Positions 50,168-61,413 of a stretch of 64,000 nt of DNA are shown in pieces. The number at the start of each line of letters is the position of its first letter. Positions within the stretch are counted from its first letter, which is position 1. This stretch comes from Varroa destructor (taxonomy: Eukaryota; Arthropoda; Arachnida; Mesostigmata; Varroidae). Location: NCBI RefSeq assembly GCF_002443255.2, contig NW_019211459.1, positions 23,156,330-23,220,329 of the forward strand, read 5' to 3'. The position numbers and the translations under genes were made by a program. Below the pieces are notes generated by a model, which saw only the letters and a list, made by a program, of their open reading frames with translations, was not told the DNA's origin and did not search any database.

Positions 50168-52486
50168 TGAAGATAGTTACTTTTTACTTCTAAAGTTTAC
50201 TTTAAAAAAAAATAAAGGTTAATTATTACCGATTATTTGAACAGATAACAAAAAGATTACGCGAAGTTTACAGATAAAGTAATTATTATGCGTTTGACGT
50301 AAATAATATTAACGCAAACGTCCTTACAGATAGAACTTACTCATCCACATTTACAGCTGTTCGCTAACGGCGCCAATGGCACAGCTGCACAACTTTTTTT
50401 TCAGAGTGATCCTTTTGTTATTGCAATGGACCCAATGCAGAACCTTATTGTGGTTGTAAAGCTTGATGTAAACAGACACAAAGGAACCTAAACATTTTTT
50501 AGGATGCTACAATAGAGTATAATTAGGAACTAGTACGATTTTTTTTTACTACATAGTCAAAATAGGAACCATATGCTATTAGACACATCTTAGAACTTGG
50601 TCTTCACTGAAATTGACTGCGTACGGCGCCTGAACCAAGGTGGCAAGCATAATAAATTGTCACGTTCGGCAACAAAAACAGTGACGTATTGTGAAGTCTA
50701 GCAACGAGCGCCCCTTTCCCGGTTCAAAATACAATTTCGTACAAATTGTACGAAGCCTCTATATTGTTTCAAAGGGTTAATGTGTAACAACTGAGAAGGT
50801 TGAACGCTTTCAAAAAGACTACAAGTATGCTCACTCTCCCGTCCAGAAGATGTACGTCACTGTATACGCCCGAACTGTATAACGATTTAATGAATTCTAA
50901 TCTGACCAGAGCGGATCTTCTCTACAATTTTACATACATTAGAAAACCATACTCCTCGTATTACTACACTGAAAACTAGAAAGAACAATGTTTGTCATAC
51001 GGCGGGATGAGCAGCCGCGTTATTGCTCCATCAGTGACCAGGGCGTTAATCGTACGGTCTACACAAGGGTCAAGTATAAAACGGCAATTTCCTACAAAAT
51101 AACTACTACATTTATGATGATGGACGGACTGTATTTGAGTGTGAAAAAGCTCAAACATAAATTTCTTATTGAAATGGGTAGGAAATTCGCGAGTGCCCTG
51201 TCCAACATAGGAAGCGACTCCGGCCGAGCTAAACTGGAAGCTAAACGATGACAAATCTATCAATCTAAATAAATAAATGAACAGTACGTATGCAGGCAAT
51301 CGATTTGTTCATCTAGAAGCAGTATGAGAACTTAGGCGGATTAAAAACAGCGCGGCCTATTCAGGTACGTCAGGTGAGACATGACCGGCGGCCTTAATCA
51401 AGAAGCCTTTTTAACGTTACACACATTCTGCTATTATCACAAACATCGTACTCACTCACACGAAAACGTTCTTGGTATTCTATACGCCCCCTCTCTTAAA
51501 GCGCTCCCATACGTCGCAATGGATGAAATCGAGTCGAGAAATTTTCCTCGCAAACTTTAATTGTTATTAATAATAATTTGAAAGAAGTACGCAGAAGCCC
51601 GACATATCTGTTTCGCGCGCAGATGGTGCGGTTTCCCCAATGCACCACCTCCTTAGCGTCAGATCGTTGCTAGAAGTGTAGACGGGGATCGAGCTGCCCC
51701 TCTCTGAGGTTCCACCACATTTTCGTGTCCCACACGATCGTCCGACTAAGAAAGAGAGAGCGTCCACGAGAACGAGGGCGGACCAAATGTGCGAAGGAAA
51801 CCAGTTCCTTCACATCTTTATTCCTCGCTTTCTAAGCTCGATCTTCCTAGCTCCTAGAGAAGTCTGCTGTAAGACCACAGAGCGGTCGCGGATAGGGCGA
51901 GCATAACTATTTCGGAAGGCGCAATTATTTGAATGCTCCAGTGGCTGGAGGCTGGGTGGCTAGTTGGCATAGATCGGCCACTTCAACTCAGACACCAAGT
52001 CTTGCCAGTGACCAAGACAGCTACTATTGTCTTTGCTATTCCTATTAGCGCCGTCATTCCTGTGAATATTACTGTTATTACGAAGGCGATTATTACTATT
52101 ATCATTATTAGTTAGTTAGAGGGATAGGCGTAGGTGGATAATATTGGATGGTCTCGACTGTCCGTATCTACAGATAGGGAGGCATAACCACACCACCATT
52201 GGCCAGCTATGCAACGCCACTTTCGTCAAGTCCGTTAGCTGCTTGTGAAGTCCCTTGGTCGCTGGCTAACAGCGGGGGCAGCTTGGATAGACCAGCTTTA
52301 AACTGATAAAGAAAGATCAGCTCCGCCATACTTGAAAAGTACGGTGCACCGAATAAGGGTAAAGGGAGAAGTCGTCTGCAAAGGGGGCAAACAGTTATGA
52401 TATTTGAATTGGCTTGTCTGATCTTTACTCTGGCGCGAGTGAACTTCGTATAATCGAGTGTGCCTGTTTGTACCAAAGAGTTGAGG

Positions 52487-52690
52487 ATGAAGTTGGAATT
52501 GCTTTCCTTCGTTCTCCTTTTCTTGTCCTGCTCAGGATTGTTGGTTTCTATTTCACAAGAGACGCCCACGTGGCAAGAAATCACCGAGCCAGTGAAAAGT
52601 GACGGTTTCCTAAGCCACACTGCCCAATGCTCCGTGTGTTGCGGGCAATTTATCTGTGCTACTATTATACTATCCAGCAACGCTATATAG
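52487..52690 (+). CDS. candidate small secreted protein, 67 aa
   Basis: The ORF starts at an ATG with A at -3. Residues 1-23 look like a signal peptide: a short charged start (MKLE), a hydrophobic core (LLSFVLLFLSCSGLLVSI) and a small residue before the likely cleavage site. The remaining 44 residues (QETPTWQEITEPVKSDG...) contain four closely grouped cysteines (CSVCC...C) and end in a hydrophobic segment, so a GPI-like or membrane-associated tail is also possible. It could be a first exon rather than a whole gene. No family recognised, and the opposite strand carries a longer open frame, so this is a candidate only. Confidence 0.35.
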   Translation: MKLELLSFVLLFLSCSGLLVSISQETPTWQEITEPVKSDGFLSHTAQCSVCCGQFICATIILSSNAI

Positions 52691-53236
52691 CGGTGGCTTT
52701 AGGATTCGTGTTAGACGACTTTCTCCGTGACGAGCGGCCTGACCCAGGCCATTCTCCACCTATATTTCATTTCCTCTGGACAATCGTCTACACAGAGCCT
52801 GGTTACATTATAATTGGTGGGCGATGGGCATCTGGTGCTCGAGCCGGTCAAAAGTCTCACGGCTTTGGCCTTGTTTGGCCCCGGGCCGCCTTTCGTCTCC
52901 GGTGTTCTACACCTACATTAAAGGCAGTCGAATCAAAATTTGGGCGGGGATGCACATATGCGCAGCAGCAGCAGTAGTGCTGCATGTCTTCCATCGGTTT
53001 CTACTATTACTAGAAGTGTTGAATAGTATTGCTGGCCACTCTGTCGTACTCCTTGCTCTGTAGATGTTCAATGTAATACAGGAGGCATCTGGCGAAAACC
53101 TTGTAGCTTATTACAAAATGAAAATAGTCGACAGCTTTATCTGACTCGGAAAATTTCACTATCGCCAAATTTCAACAGCATCAAGCAGACCGCATAGATA
53201 CTCGATATGATTTCCGACTCGATGGCTTTATTTGCT
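52691..53236. other. no supported gene
   Basis: A 116-codon plus-strand frame (52627-52977) crosses this region, ending in a Gln run from a CAG repeat. No domain or start context supports it. Confidence 0.3.
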
Positions 53237-53278
53237 TTCTTCTTTCTTTTTTTTTCTTTTTTTTTTTTTTTTTTTTTT
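53237..53278. repeat. poly-T / pyrimidine tract
   Basis: Forty nucleotides of T with a few C. Read on the minus strand it is a poly(A)-like tract. Confidence 0.85.
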
Positions 53279-54492
53279 AATATATTTATGTCCAAGTTAA
53301 ACGGAAACGATTCAAAATTAGCAAAAATACTGTGAAACTAATGTAGTGTTAACAGTGAAGTCTTATGAGAAAATACGACACTACGATCTAATGTAACAGT
53401 GCCGAAACCTAGTTGTCTTCATTCGATCGTGACGAACTTGGGTAGAAGATACATTCCTTTATAGTTATCATTTTCACGAGAGACATCTTTGTCTTGTGTT
53501 TTTTGTCACTTTAAAAAGTACTTGTGTATCTTCTACAACACCAAGAAATCTAGCCGAGTTACCTTTCATTCCACTTCTCTATTTAGCGACTTAGGAAATG
53601 CGTCAAAGTAGCAGCTGTCTTCTTTGTCAATCGCTTTTGCACTAAGCCTACAATGGATGTATATATATATATATATATAGGCCGCTTGAGTTATGGAGCC
53701 ATTTAAGTTTCGATGAGTGGCAGTTTGTGGCGGACGCGTAGTCAACGAGCGGGGACAAAGCCTGCCCTTGCAAGAGTAGTCATTGTATGACTTTTTGTTC
53801 AGCGACCGCTTTGCTGACAATGTTTTTGGTTCTTAGTCCCTCAAAGATTGAGTTCCCCAAAGGAATGGTCGAATCAGCGTTTGCTCGTTGGCTTGTCACG
53901 CTGCGACATTCCCTCTATAGGCGCCGTTGGCATAAACGTCAAGCGCGACGTATGCCGCACTAAGGTATGCCTGTAGCTACTCGAGGTAATCAGCGTAAAC
54001 AGAATACACAATCGAACAGTGGAGATTAGTGAGTGTCGAAGCTTCTAGTCTAGCGATTGTGTTCTGGTAACTTTTATAGAACTGTTTGGAATCGATCGAC
54101 TGTCGACACGTCGAGCAGGCCTTGATTGTTTGGTGATTCTATTTGTATATGCCAGTACCGGTGTGATCGAATGCCGGCACATGGAGGTGGAACCCGTCCA
54201 CTGGTAGCGGATTGAAGCGATTTCCTGGTTTCCTTTCTCCCTTAGGTGACCACATCACGACCCAGTACCATGTAATTTATCAAAACGCCCATCATTAAAA
54301 CAGAAAACGCCAAACAGGCAGGAGTAAGGCATTTCAAATTGCATTAGTTAAGTAAAACGAAGTGAATTTCATCGAGTCAGTGTTCTGAAGCGTGGCACAT
54401 CTAGGCATCACTCGCAAGTACAAGTTAGTGGTATTTTGCGAGCCTCATCACGCGGCTAGCCGCTGTCTCTTTTGAGCGGTTACAAAGAACAA
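53279..54492. other. upstream region of the MATH-domain gene
   Basis: No coding signal. A short (TA)n run lies at about 53660-53679. An arthropod-type initiator core TCAGT occurs at 54377-54381, with a weak AT-rich TATA-like word (TTAAGTAAAA) about 30 nt upstream, so transcription could start about 115 nt before the ATG. Confidence 0.3.
54377..54381 (+). promoter_or_regulatory. possible initiator (TCAGT)
   Basis: Matches the arthropod Inr core, at a plausible distance from the ATG at 54493 and about 30 nt after a weak TATA-like word. Such 5-mers are common, so this is only a suggestion. Confidence 0.2.
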
Positions 54493-55227
54493 ATGGAACA
54501 CAAAGAGCTAATGGAGGCTGACGGCTTCATTGCACCGTACCGACGTCGAAATACGCGTGCGATCGAGGAGGGCAAACTAACCGAGCAGAAAAGAAACTGT
54601 CAGTCATCGTGTTTTTGCTTGACCGTTCTGATAATAATTTGTCTGTCGCTTTTAGTATCGATTGCTTTTTTGCTAATAGTTATTAGTAACCGTGTTCGCC
54701 AACTTGGATCTTATCACGCAAGCGACAGCCTGCTCTTCGACATGTTCCGCAGTGAGCGCATCGAGTGCTTTTACATTGAACCTAGAGAGCGAATGTTCAT
54801 CAACGCTGACGCGACAAACGCCACGCTGAACGCCGTGAAGTCAACGGGAGTTTCGTACATCGATAGCGTAATCAGTCCCCAGTTTCATCTGTCAGGGTAT
54901 GGCGGTCAGATTCTTATGAGCATCCAACTACACAAATCTACTGGAAAGAAGTACCTTTATATTAAATATCGGCCGAACTCTGGAGATAATTTTCCCATGT
55001 ACAAGAAGATTTTCCTCAAGCTTTTGCATCCAAACAATCCTGAGTTAGGGGTGCAAAAACAGTTCAACACTCGCGAGGAGATTACCAAGGGGGCGGCTAT
55101 GTTCGTCCAGCCAAATGGGGAATTCTGGGGTGCCAACTTTTGTGACATGGACATCATTGAACCGTATGTCAATAATAAACTCGTTTGTATTTCGATATCG
55201 ATATGTGCTTTAGTGTCACAAAACTGA
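54493..55227 (+). CDS. type II membrane protein with extracellular MATH/TRAF-C-like domain
   Basis: A 244-residue frame on one exon. The first ATG after an in-frame stop (54457-54459) is at 54493 with A at -3 and G at +4. Residues 1-35 are charged and basic (RRRNTR, KRN), about 43-65 form one hydrophobic helix, and the rest is outside: positive-inside predicts a type II protein. Residues about 115-236 fit the MATH (meprin and TRAF C-terminal) fold: SPQFHLSGYGGQILMSIQL, then YLYIKYRPNSGDNFPMYKK, IFLKLLHP, FNTREEI, GEFWGANFCDMDIIEP and the closing strand YVNNKLVCISI. TRAF-C domains normally bind receptor tails in the cytosol, while meprins carry MATH outside the cell, so an extracellular or luminal binding role is inferred. 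NAT at 109-111 is a possible glycosylation site. There is no RING, zinc finger, coiled coil or protease domain. A GTATGT at 55164 resembles a donor, but reading through it completes the fold. The ligand is unknown. Confidence 0.82.
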   Translation: MEHKELMEADGFIAPYRRRNTRAIEEGKLTEQKRNCQSSCFCLTVLIIICLSLLVSIAFLLIVISNRVRQLGSYHASDSLLFDMFRSERIECFYIEPRERMFINADATNATLNAVKSTGVSYIDSVISPQFHLSGYGGQILMSIQLHKSTGKKYLYIKYRPNSGDNFPMYKKIFLKLLHPNNPELGVQKQFNTREEITKGAAMFVQPNGEFWGANFCDMDIIEPYVNNKLVCISISICALVSQN

Positions 55228-55500
55228 TCTCACCTAACGAATAGTTAAAAAAAAAAAACTTATTCAGTCAGAGATTCAGATAAAAGCTGTGCTCCAATCA
55301 CGGTATTCAGTCGACGTTGCCTATATAAATTGATGGCTAAAACGCCACGCGGATGGAGCTCATTGAAAAGCAGCAGATTGGGTTAGACTTAGATGAACGA
55401 TTCGTGCCCTTTGCTACAGTCTTTAGGATTTGATCAGTGCATAAAAGCTAAGTTATTCTTCTCGCAGCTATAATTGGTGTCCCCCGCTTAACCCAGTATG
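55228..55500. other. 3' flank of the MATH-domain gene
   Basis: AT-rich, probably 3' UTR. An A12 run starts near 55247. No AATAAA is seen before about 56119, so the poly(A) site is unclear. Confidence 0.35.
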
Positions 55501-55758
55501 TTAGTCGAAGCCCGAACAAAAGTACAGCACGTACGTTTTTGCTATAGGCAAGGCTGTACTTCGTGAAACAAACCTGTCATCAGTATAAGCCTTAGGGAGA
55601 CAAACAGGCTCTATCGTTGCTACATGATCAATGCTAGGTTTGCTTAGTTTAATTGGCTCACTGCATGGAACGTTTGCCAGTAAAGCAACAATCAGACAAC
55701 TGTTGTCCAAACGAAGTGTGAGGCCTTTCGAGGTCATATGGTTATATCTAGAAGCCAT
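55501..55758 (-). pseudogene. degenerate trypsin-like serine protease fragment
   Basis: The minus-strand frame of 85 codons contains a block typical of chymotrypsin-fold proteases around and after the catalytic Asp: SEPIKLSKPSIDHVATIEPV followed by CLPKAYTDDRFVS, comparable with the family pattern NDIALxKLxxP...IxPVCLP. The Asp-containing DIAL motif itself is not present (SEPI instead), the GWG that usually follows is lost, and the upstream His region is not seen. It is too short for a protease (usually about 230-250 residues in the domain). I read it as a decayed gene copy or a diverged exon. The assignment rests on one motif block. Confidence 0.4.
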
Positions 55759-57149
55759 ATTTATATCAAAATGATTTTTGATGAAAATTGTATGCCTGTT
55801 GCATTAGGTTATAGGTTCAATGTGTATTGTTGAATATGGCTATAAAGTGGAATTTAATGAAGTATTTTGTAATTTTGATTGGCAGCTACTAGACATCGCC
55901 GAGTGGCGAGTCATGGATAAAGGTACGATTCGATAAGTAGATATCAACTGAGATCTCATCGATTCATATGTATCGTCCTACGCTAGATGAATACTGGAAA
56001 CGCGTATGATTGTAGATTAAATGGGGCAATTACTGTGTATGTGACGGGTGCTAACATGGCCAACTAACTAACGTTTTAATTCTATAAAATGGGTCCGAAA
56101 AGCATTTTTGTCCATTGTAATAAACCATCGTAAGATCATAGCGTTGCTTACCTTATATTGCTGTATGCTTTATATAGAGAGCGGAGTAAATATAATGATG
56201 ACCTCAATCGAAAATTGTATGCACTCAGCCATAAGTGCGTCCGCCATGCCTTCGTCCTAAAGCTACAATATATTTGAAGCCTAATACTGTTATAGGTAAT
56301 TAAAACAAGTGACAAGAATAATGTCGTAGGTGGAAAATAGGAGGACAAGACAATAGCCAGCTGCTAGACGTTGCGGGCGATGGGTTCAATAACTGCTACT
56401 TGAAAAAGACAGAGTACGAATGTTGACCAGCCAATTGTGGTCCCCTCAGTAAAAAACGTGTAATTATTTTTCCAAAAAACGTGAAAAATTATGCATTTAA
56501 ACCCTCGTCACGTTGTGATATTTATATGAGAAAAAGTGAGATACAGCTAAATAAATTTATGAGTCAGCTGATTCGCTTCGACGTAACACTTATTCTGTCA
56601 ACGTTTGCTTAATTATTATAATCGTCAATTTGAATTAAAAAGAAATAATAATAATTTTTTAATTGAACAATAAAAACATTATTTACTAAAAAAAACGTTG
56701 GGTTCAAATTTTTTTCTAATAAAATCTTACTAGATGCTCGTACCTTCAGTTTGACTAGTCTCAAATTCTGTCACATCTGATGTCGGTAATTTTTGTGATT
56801 CTAACAAGCTGTGGTGACAGCAAGACAAACTCTCGATCAGCCTACGGTTGTAGATAGGTGTTCTTTTAAGAACAACCTTTTATGAACATATATATAAAAA
56901 AAAAATGGCTGTATCTGAGTTTTCATCAGAAGGGCGTTGATGAAAACTGCAAAGGCTCGAACGTGGTTTGTGATGTAGGACAAAGGGCAGTCAATGAAAG
57001 ACGCTTGGCGACAGATTCGACGGTAGAGGCACCGTCCGTTCGCTTTTATTGCCAGTGCTTCACTCAAAGGCAGGTTATCCTCCAACTACTCCAATACACA
57101 GAGAGTCGATAAAAGAAGAACGACAATGAAGTCTCCCACCTCTCCACCT
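55759..57149. other. AT-rich spacer
   Basis: No supported gene. AATAAA at 56119-56124 (plus) is a possible late poly(A) signal for the MATH-domain gene. Confidence 0.35.
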
Positions 57150-58138
57150 TTACGTCTTCTTAGCCCTAGGTTGTGCCTCACGCGGTCGCCAGTGACGTGA
57201 AGTAGGACGAGCTTCTTCTTTTGGCCTGAGATTGGCCTCTTCCTTTGGAGACTCAACCGGACCGCTTCTTGCCCTTTTTCGGAGACGTACATTCCCGACC
57301 GTTGCCAGGACTGCGTCCGGGGTAACATAAGAGTCTGCTGCTCTCAGGTGCGCTTTCAGCGATGGAATAAATGCCCCTTCGTTGTCGCGACGACGCCCCC
57401 AAAGACCAAGTCCAGCGCGACCAATTCGTTTACTAACTATCGGTTCCGACATCTATTTCACCGTTAGAGGGCGCTGCGCCACGCTTACGGACTATATATA
57501 TATATGTATGTATATATATATATATATATATATGGAACAAAGTGGTAGCTTAAATGGGAATTGGCACGGTTTGCAGCGGCGTTAGGAATAGCTGGTTGGC
57601 TTTGCACTCACCCTGCAGTGTTGTATCCAGCCAGAGTGAATCGTAGTAGATCTCGGTGAGTCTTGACAGGAAGTGTATACTTGCCAGAGTACGGAGCGAC
57701 TGCGATTCAGTCTTGAATGAGTGCTCCGCTTGGCTGGCTCTAGCTAGCCTCAAAACGGAGAAAGGCTTCAAATTGTTTCTTTTCGAGGTTCTGTTTCACC
57801 TGAGGCCTGTTCTACCTCTAGATTTTTTTAGTTTGCCCCAGCAAGCGCTTCATACACAGCAGCTGCGACCCTCCGACGAAATGTGGTTCACGCGCGGAAC
57901 GACCACTAACAATCTGCCGTTGCATAGGTGAGCAGGCATGGATTTCATCGAGTGTTTCACCGCGTTTCCCTGTTTCGTTTGCATGATTCGCGTCGTCCTT
58001 TTTTTGCGAAAAGAGTTTGTCGTACTTGCAGGTAAACGCTGACAGGTTTCGGATATTGCCCGAAACGAAGTGGGCCTTCAGGAGCTTATGGTTGACGAGG
58101 AGGAAGTTAATATCTATGCGGCGATTGCCAGAGCCCAT
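57150..58138 (-). CDS. three-exon gene, 178 aa, helical with basic tail, unknown function
   Basis: Three minus-strand exons join in phase: 58026-58138 (ATG plus 37 codons and 2 nt), 57612-57748 (1 nt, 45 codons, 1 nt) and 57150-57436 (2 nt, 94 codons, TAA). The introns are 277 and 175 nt. Splice sites are CAA|GTACGA (moderate), TTTTGAG| after a pyrimidine tract (good), CAGG|GTGAGT (excellent) and GATAG| (weak tract). Codons favour C/G endings as in Rab6. The first two exons encode a helical region (FLLVNHKLLKAHF, SIHFLSRLTEIYYDSLWL); the third is rich in Arg/Lys/Glu/Pro (RLRKRARSG, PKEEARPTSR, ending AKKT), as in nuclear or nucleolar proteins. There is a faint likeness to the NEPRO helical domain, which I do not claim. 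The ATG context is weak and follows a TAG, so further 5' exons are possible. A plus-strand reading of 58046-58159 is the main rival. Confidence 0.5.
57492..57533. repeat. (TA)n/(TATG)n microsatellite
   Basis: Interrupted TA tract with TATG steps. It lies in the second intron of the minus-strand gene model at 57150-58138. Confidence 0.9.
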
Positions 58139-61039
58139 CTACCGTCCGCCATTCCATAGCTTTGCGCACATACGAACGAGATTTCAGAGCCTCAACGCCT
58201 CGAATACGGCGCTGGGTTCACTTAGTTTTAAAGGAGTTGTTTCGTTCACTTATACTGAACGCTGTATGAAGAGTCCTGCTGGCACCTTAGTTCAAATAGT
58301 ACGCGTTGTATTACATTGTACTGGTGGAATTGAGAATAGCAACGACAAGCTTATTCAATCCGTTAATCAGTTAAAGGTCATCGTTCCTTTCGCTAATTAT
58401 AGTTAATGATAATTACAATTGCGAGCATCGTTGCAGCCGTCTACAAATATGCAGTAGTCTTTGTGAGGATCGTTCGACAGCTCAATGAAGGCAGGTGTGG
58501 GCAATATGAGCCTTGATTCGCGCTAAATTGGCTTTATGCTCCTAGCCTTCAAATGGAAGGTACAGTGGATCCGTAAAGCCATTGAAGTAAAAATTGGAAA
58601 AATCGGTAAGGGATCATTGGACATGATTACTGTTGTTATTATTATTTATATGATAAAATTAGAAGATGCACACATTGCGCATACGTATAGAGTGGCAACA
58701 TTAGTTTTAAGAGGAGAATGGTAGCGGTCTACTTATACTAAATATTATTATTTCTACTGTCCATTTGCTGTTGTGACTCCACCTGCAATTACTGAAAATA
58801 TTCCTGAAATACAAAACCACTTTTCTTTACATATTCAAAAACACATGTGTATACGCTTACTCGATACAAAATAACGTACCCTTTTCATTAATTTCCATTC
58901 GTTGAGATTTTTTTTTTTGATGTTTATGACATGATCGAGGATGATTTTTTAATGAATACAAACGATAAACGTGCCACGTCTTATTAAAATTTCATGTCAT
59001 CTATCCGTTTTTGGGTAGTTTTACGATGTTTGCCTATGAAGCAGAGAAACGGATCTTTCAGCCAAGTTTATTGGCAGGTCTAATTGACATTCCACACCAT
59101 CGTACCAAGGTAATAGTCCGTGATAGTACCTTTTCAATGAATCAATGAACCAATCTCCTTTCAATGAAAGGAGATTAATGGACATTTATTACGTTTACTG
59201 AGTAAAGGTCGCTACGTGCATCTCAGTCGATTTTGATTGACAGACGTTGAAATATTCCTTGGACAATTACAGAAGAAGAAGCAATCGCTTCAGGCTTAGT
59301 ACGCGGGCCTTCATATATATACGTACATACAGAAAAATATATTGTTTTTGAAACAAATGTATAGATAATAAAATACGGTCACATTGGCATACATTTGTAT
59401 GTACGTAAAAACAAGAGGACGCATTGAATGGGAACGTGTTTATATAATGTGGGATTATATTTAAGCGACCTATTTTCTACTACTATCAATTTATTAGACA
59501 ACGAAATTGATCATTTAAGCCAGAATAGGTTTCAGCTATAATATATTATTTATGAATATATTTAGGTTATTTTTGTTTACTGGCAAATTAAATTTATACA
59601 GATTTGCGAACATGATTAATATCGTATGGAAATAGCAAGGATTCACTTATTCGAATCACCTAGGTTGGCAACATGATGTTAAAATCGGCAATACTACTTG
59701 TTGCCCTGTCGAAACCCGAATTATGTTGCTTCTTCTTAACAATATAAAAGTAAACATAATAAAAATCTCGTTCATTGTTCAATACAAATATACATGGTTT
59801 ATCTAGTGGAAGGATAAGGACCTGCTTATGCTTTGCATATAGAACAACTGTTGAACAATTCAAAATTTTTTAAAACTAAATAAATACAGTAAGTGTCCCA
59901 AATTGTACGTTTGGTATTGGCAAAGCATTGAGCATTGCTTCGGATGATTGGTTCCACAGTGAAACTACGAGTAGCCACGCCTGGTTTTAGACGTAAACCA
60001 CCTGAAATGTCTATACTATATGGTTTGATGGTGAAGCACTTCACTTTTGCATCGTCACAGGAATAAATAAATAGGCCTAACTCTTTTTCTTGCCATTATC
60101 TGAATAGTGCTATGGTGAAATTTATAGGAATACGTTACTTACAAATACAGCTTTTTAATATGAGGCAGTCAAATGTCGCCGACCACGTTAGTTAGTATTC
60201 CGCCTTTATGGAATACCAAGCATTAATGTCCGTATTAACAGAAGTACATAAATCTTGTTCTAGTTAGGTCGTTGTAGGTAATCGAGACCTGGGTGTGCAA
60301 TTCCTAGAAAGCGAATTCTAGCAATAGCATTTTCATAGCAGACACTTTCACCCGATTTTGGTTTTTTTTTTAACCGTCATTGCACCTTTAAATCTGCGCG
60401 CCGATAGGAGGGCAAGGTCCGCCATGTGCATGTTCACCACTAGTTCCTTGAACATATGTCAAACTTGTAAATTTTAATCTTTCTCACATTGTTGTATCTC
60501 TGTGTCAGTTCTGTAGGCAGCTTTTGCGTGTTTCCGTCAAAATTCGTTAAACTACACAAATTGTTGTAATTATTATCTTTTATAATTTTTTATACATTTT
60601 ATATACGTTTATATACGTTATAATAATTATAATCACTTCAGCGCGAGACAAACATATGAATTTATAATACATGGTCACGGCGGTCGCTGGCATTTCGATA
60701 TTTCATCGCATTGCGGTGTTGACGTTTTATGTGTTCGATTTGCCTCTAATGTAGCCTTCTCCGCTTTGTTAATCCAAAGTTTTACATAAATGAAAATGAT
60801 TCCGGACCGCCATTAAAGATAAATTACGTAACGAGAACGCTCACTTCAATTGGCAAAAGGCGAGCTTTTACGAAATGTAGCTTTTTCTTCGCCGGCGCTC
60901 CACCTCTAGTCCACTATATGTTCGCACACTTCTGCATGCTATCTTTCCACTGTCAAAGGTTCTAAGAGAAAGTTTCTTTCGTTTCAAACTCTGTTTCTCT
61001 TCCCACTTCAATCCATCGCACTCTTTCGTTGCGTTTCAG
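58139..61039. other. spacer, AT-rich from about 58.4 kb
   Basis: No supported exon. Contains the short hairpin at 59152. Upstream exons or the promoter of the minus-strand gene ending at 58138 should lie at the left side. Confidence 0.35.
59152..59176. repeat. perfect 11-bp inverted repeat, 3-nt loop
   Basis: AATCTCCTTTC (59152-59162) and GAAAGGAGATT (59166-59176) are exact reverse complements with AAT between them. Short TCAATGAA direct repeats lie just before it. Confidence 0.85.
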
Positions 61040-61100
61040 GGTTCCTGACCAGTGCTCGACACTTTTCCCTGTTTTTGCTATTATTCGTTTAGATTTCTTT
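61040..61100 (+). CDS. candidate exon, coding or 5' UTR
   Basis: A nearly ideal acceptor (pyrimidine tract, GTTGCGTTTCAG) and a good donor (TTCTTT|GTAAGT) enclose 61 nt. One frame is open across it (1 nt, then 20 codons, VPDQCSTLFPVFAIIRLDFF). Because a strong start codon follows at 61414, it may be a 5' UTR exon of that gene. The opposite strand has a 71-codon frame, with poorer signals. Confidence 0.35.
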
Positions 61101-61413
61101 GTAAGTACACAGCGCAGCATAGCACTGGCCTTCAGCACTGCCTTAAAAGATGAAATAAAGAATATGGCCTTAGCCATGAAAAGGACTCAGCAAGGTGTGG
61201 GAAGTCAAAGTCGAAGAACATGAGTACTTGAAGGTAGTAGTAGCATTGGCAGCGGCAGCAACAGCATTTGAACGCCAGGCAGTCAGGCAGCTCTGACTGG
61301 CGTAAGCAAGCCGACACTCAAGACGAAGGGTTAGTTATAAGGAGAGGAAGGAAAAGAAGGACAAGCCCGTGAAGAAATGCAGCCACCCGCACGAAAGCGT
61401 TTAAGGTGAAAAG

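Larger units (their letters stand above)
45701..52486. other. AT-rich spacer
   Basis: No supported exon over 6.7 kb, except that 51.5-52.5 kb is GC-richer and has a 157-codon minus-strand frame (52207-52680) without a known domain. It contains repeat copy B, an A18 run and the longest TA microsatellite of the window. Confidence 0.4.

Noticed and set aside
54472..54492. Earlier TTG start for the MATH-domain protein
   Set aside because: TTG is not a normal nuclear start in animals; the ATG at 54493 has a good context and follows an in-frame stop at 54457.
55164..55500. Intron in the MATH-domain gene from GTATGT at 55164 to TTCTTCTCGCAG near 55467
   Set aside because: Both sites look fine and the phases join, but the spliced product would lose the last MATH strand, while reading through completes it (YVNNKLVCISI).
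58046..58159. Plus-strand terminal exon of 37 codons after GCTGACAG, with an upstream exon at about 57842-57927
   Set aside because: Codon bias mirrors between strands here. The plus exons do not join in phase, while the minus-strand model joins three exons exactly.
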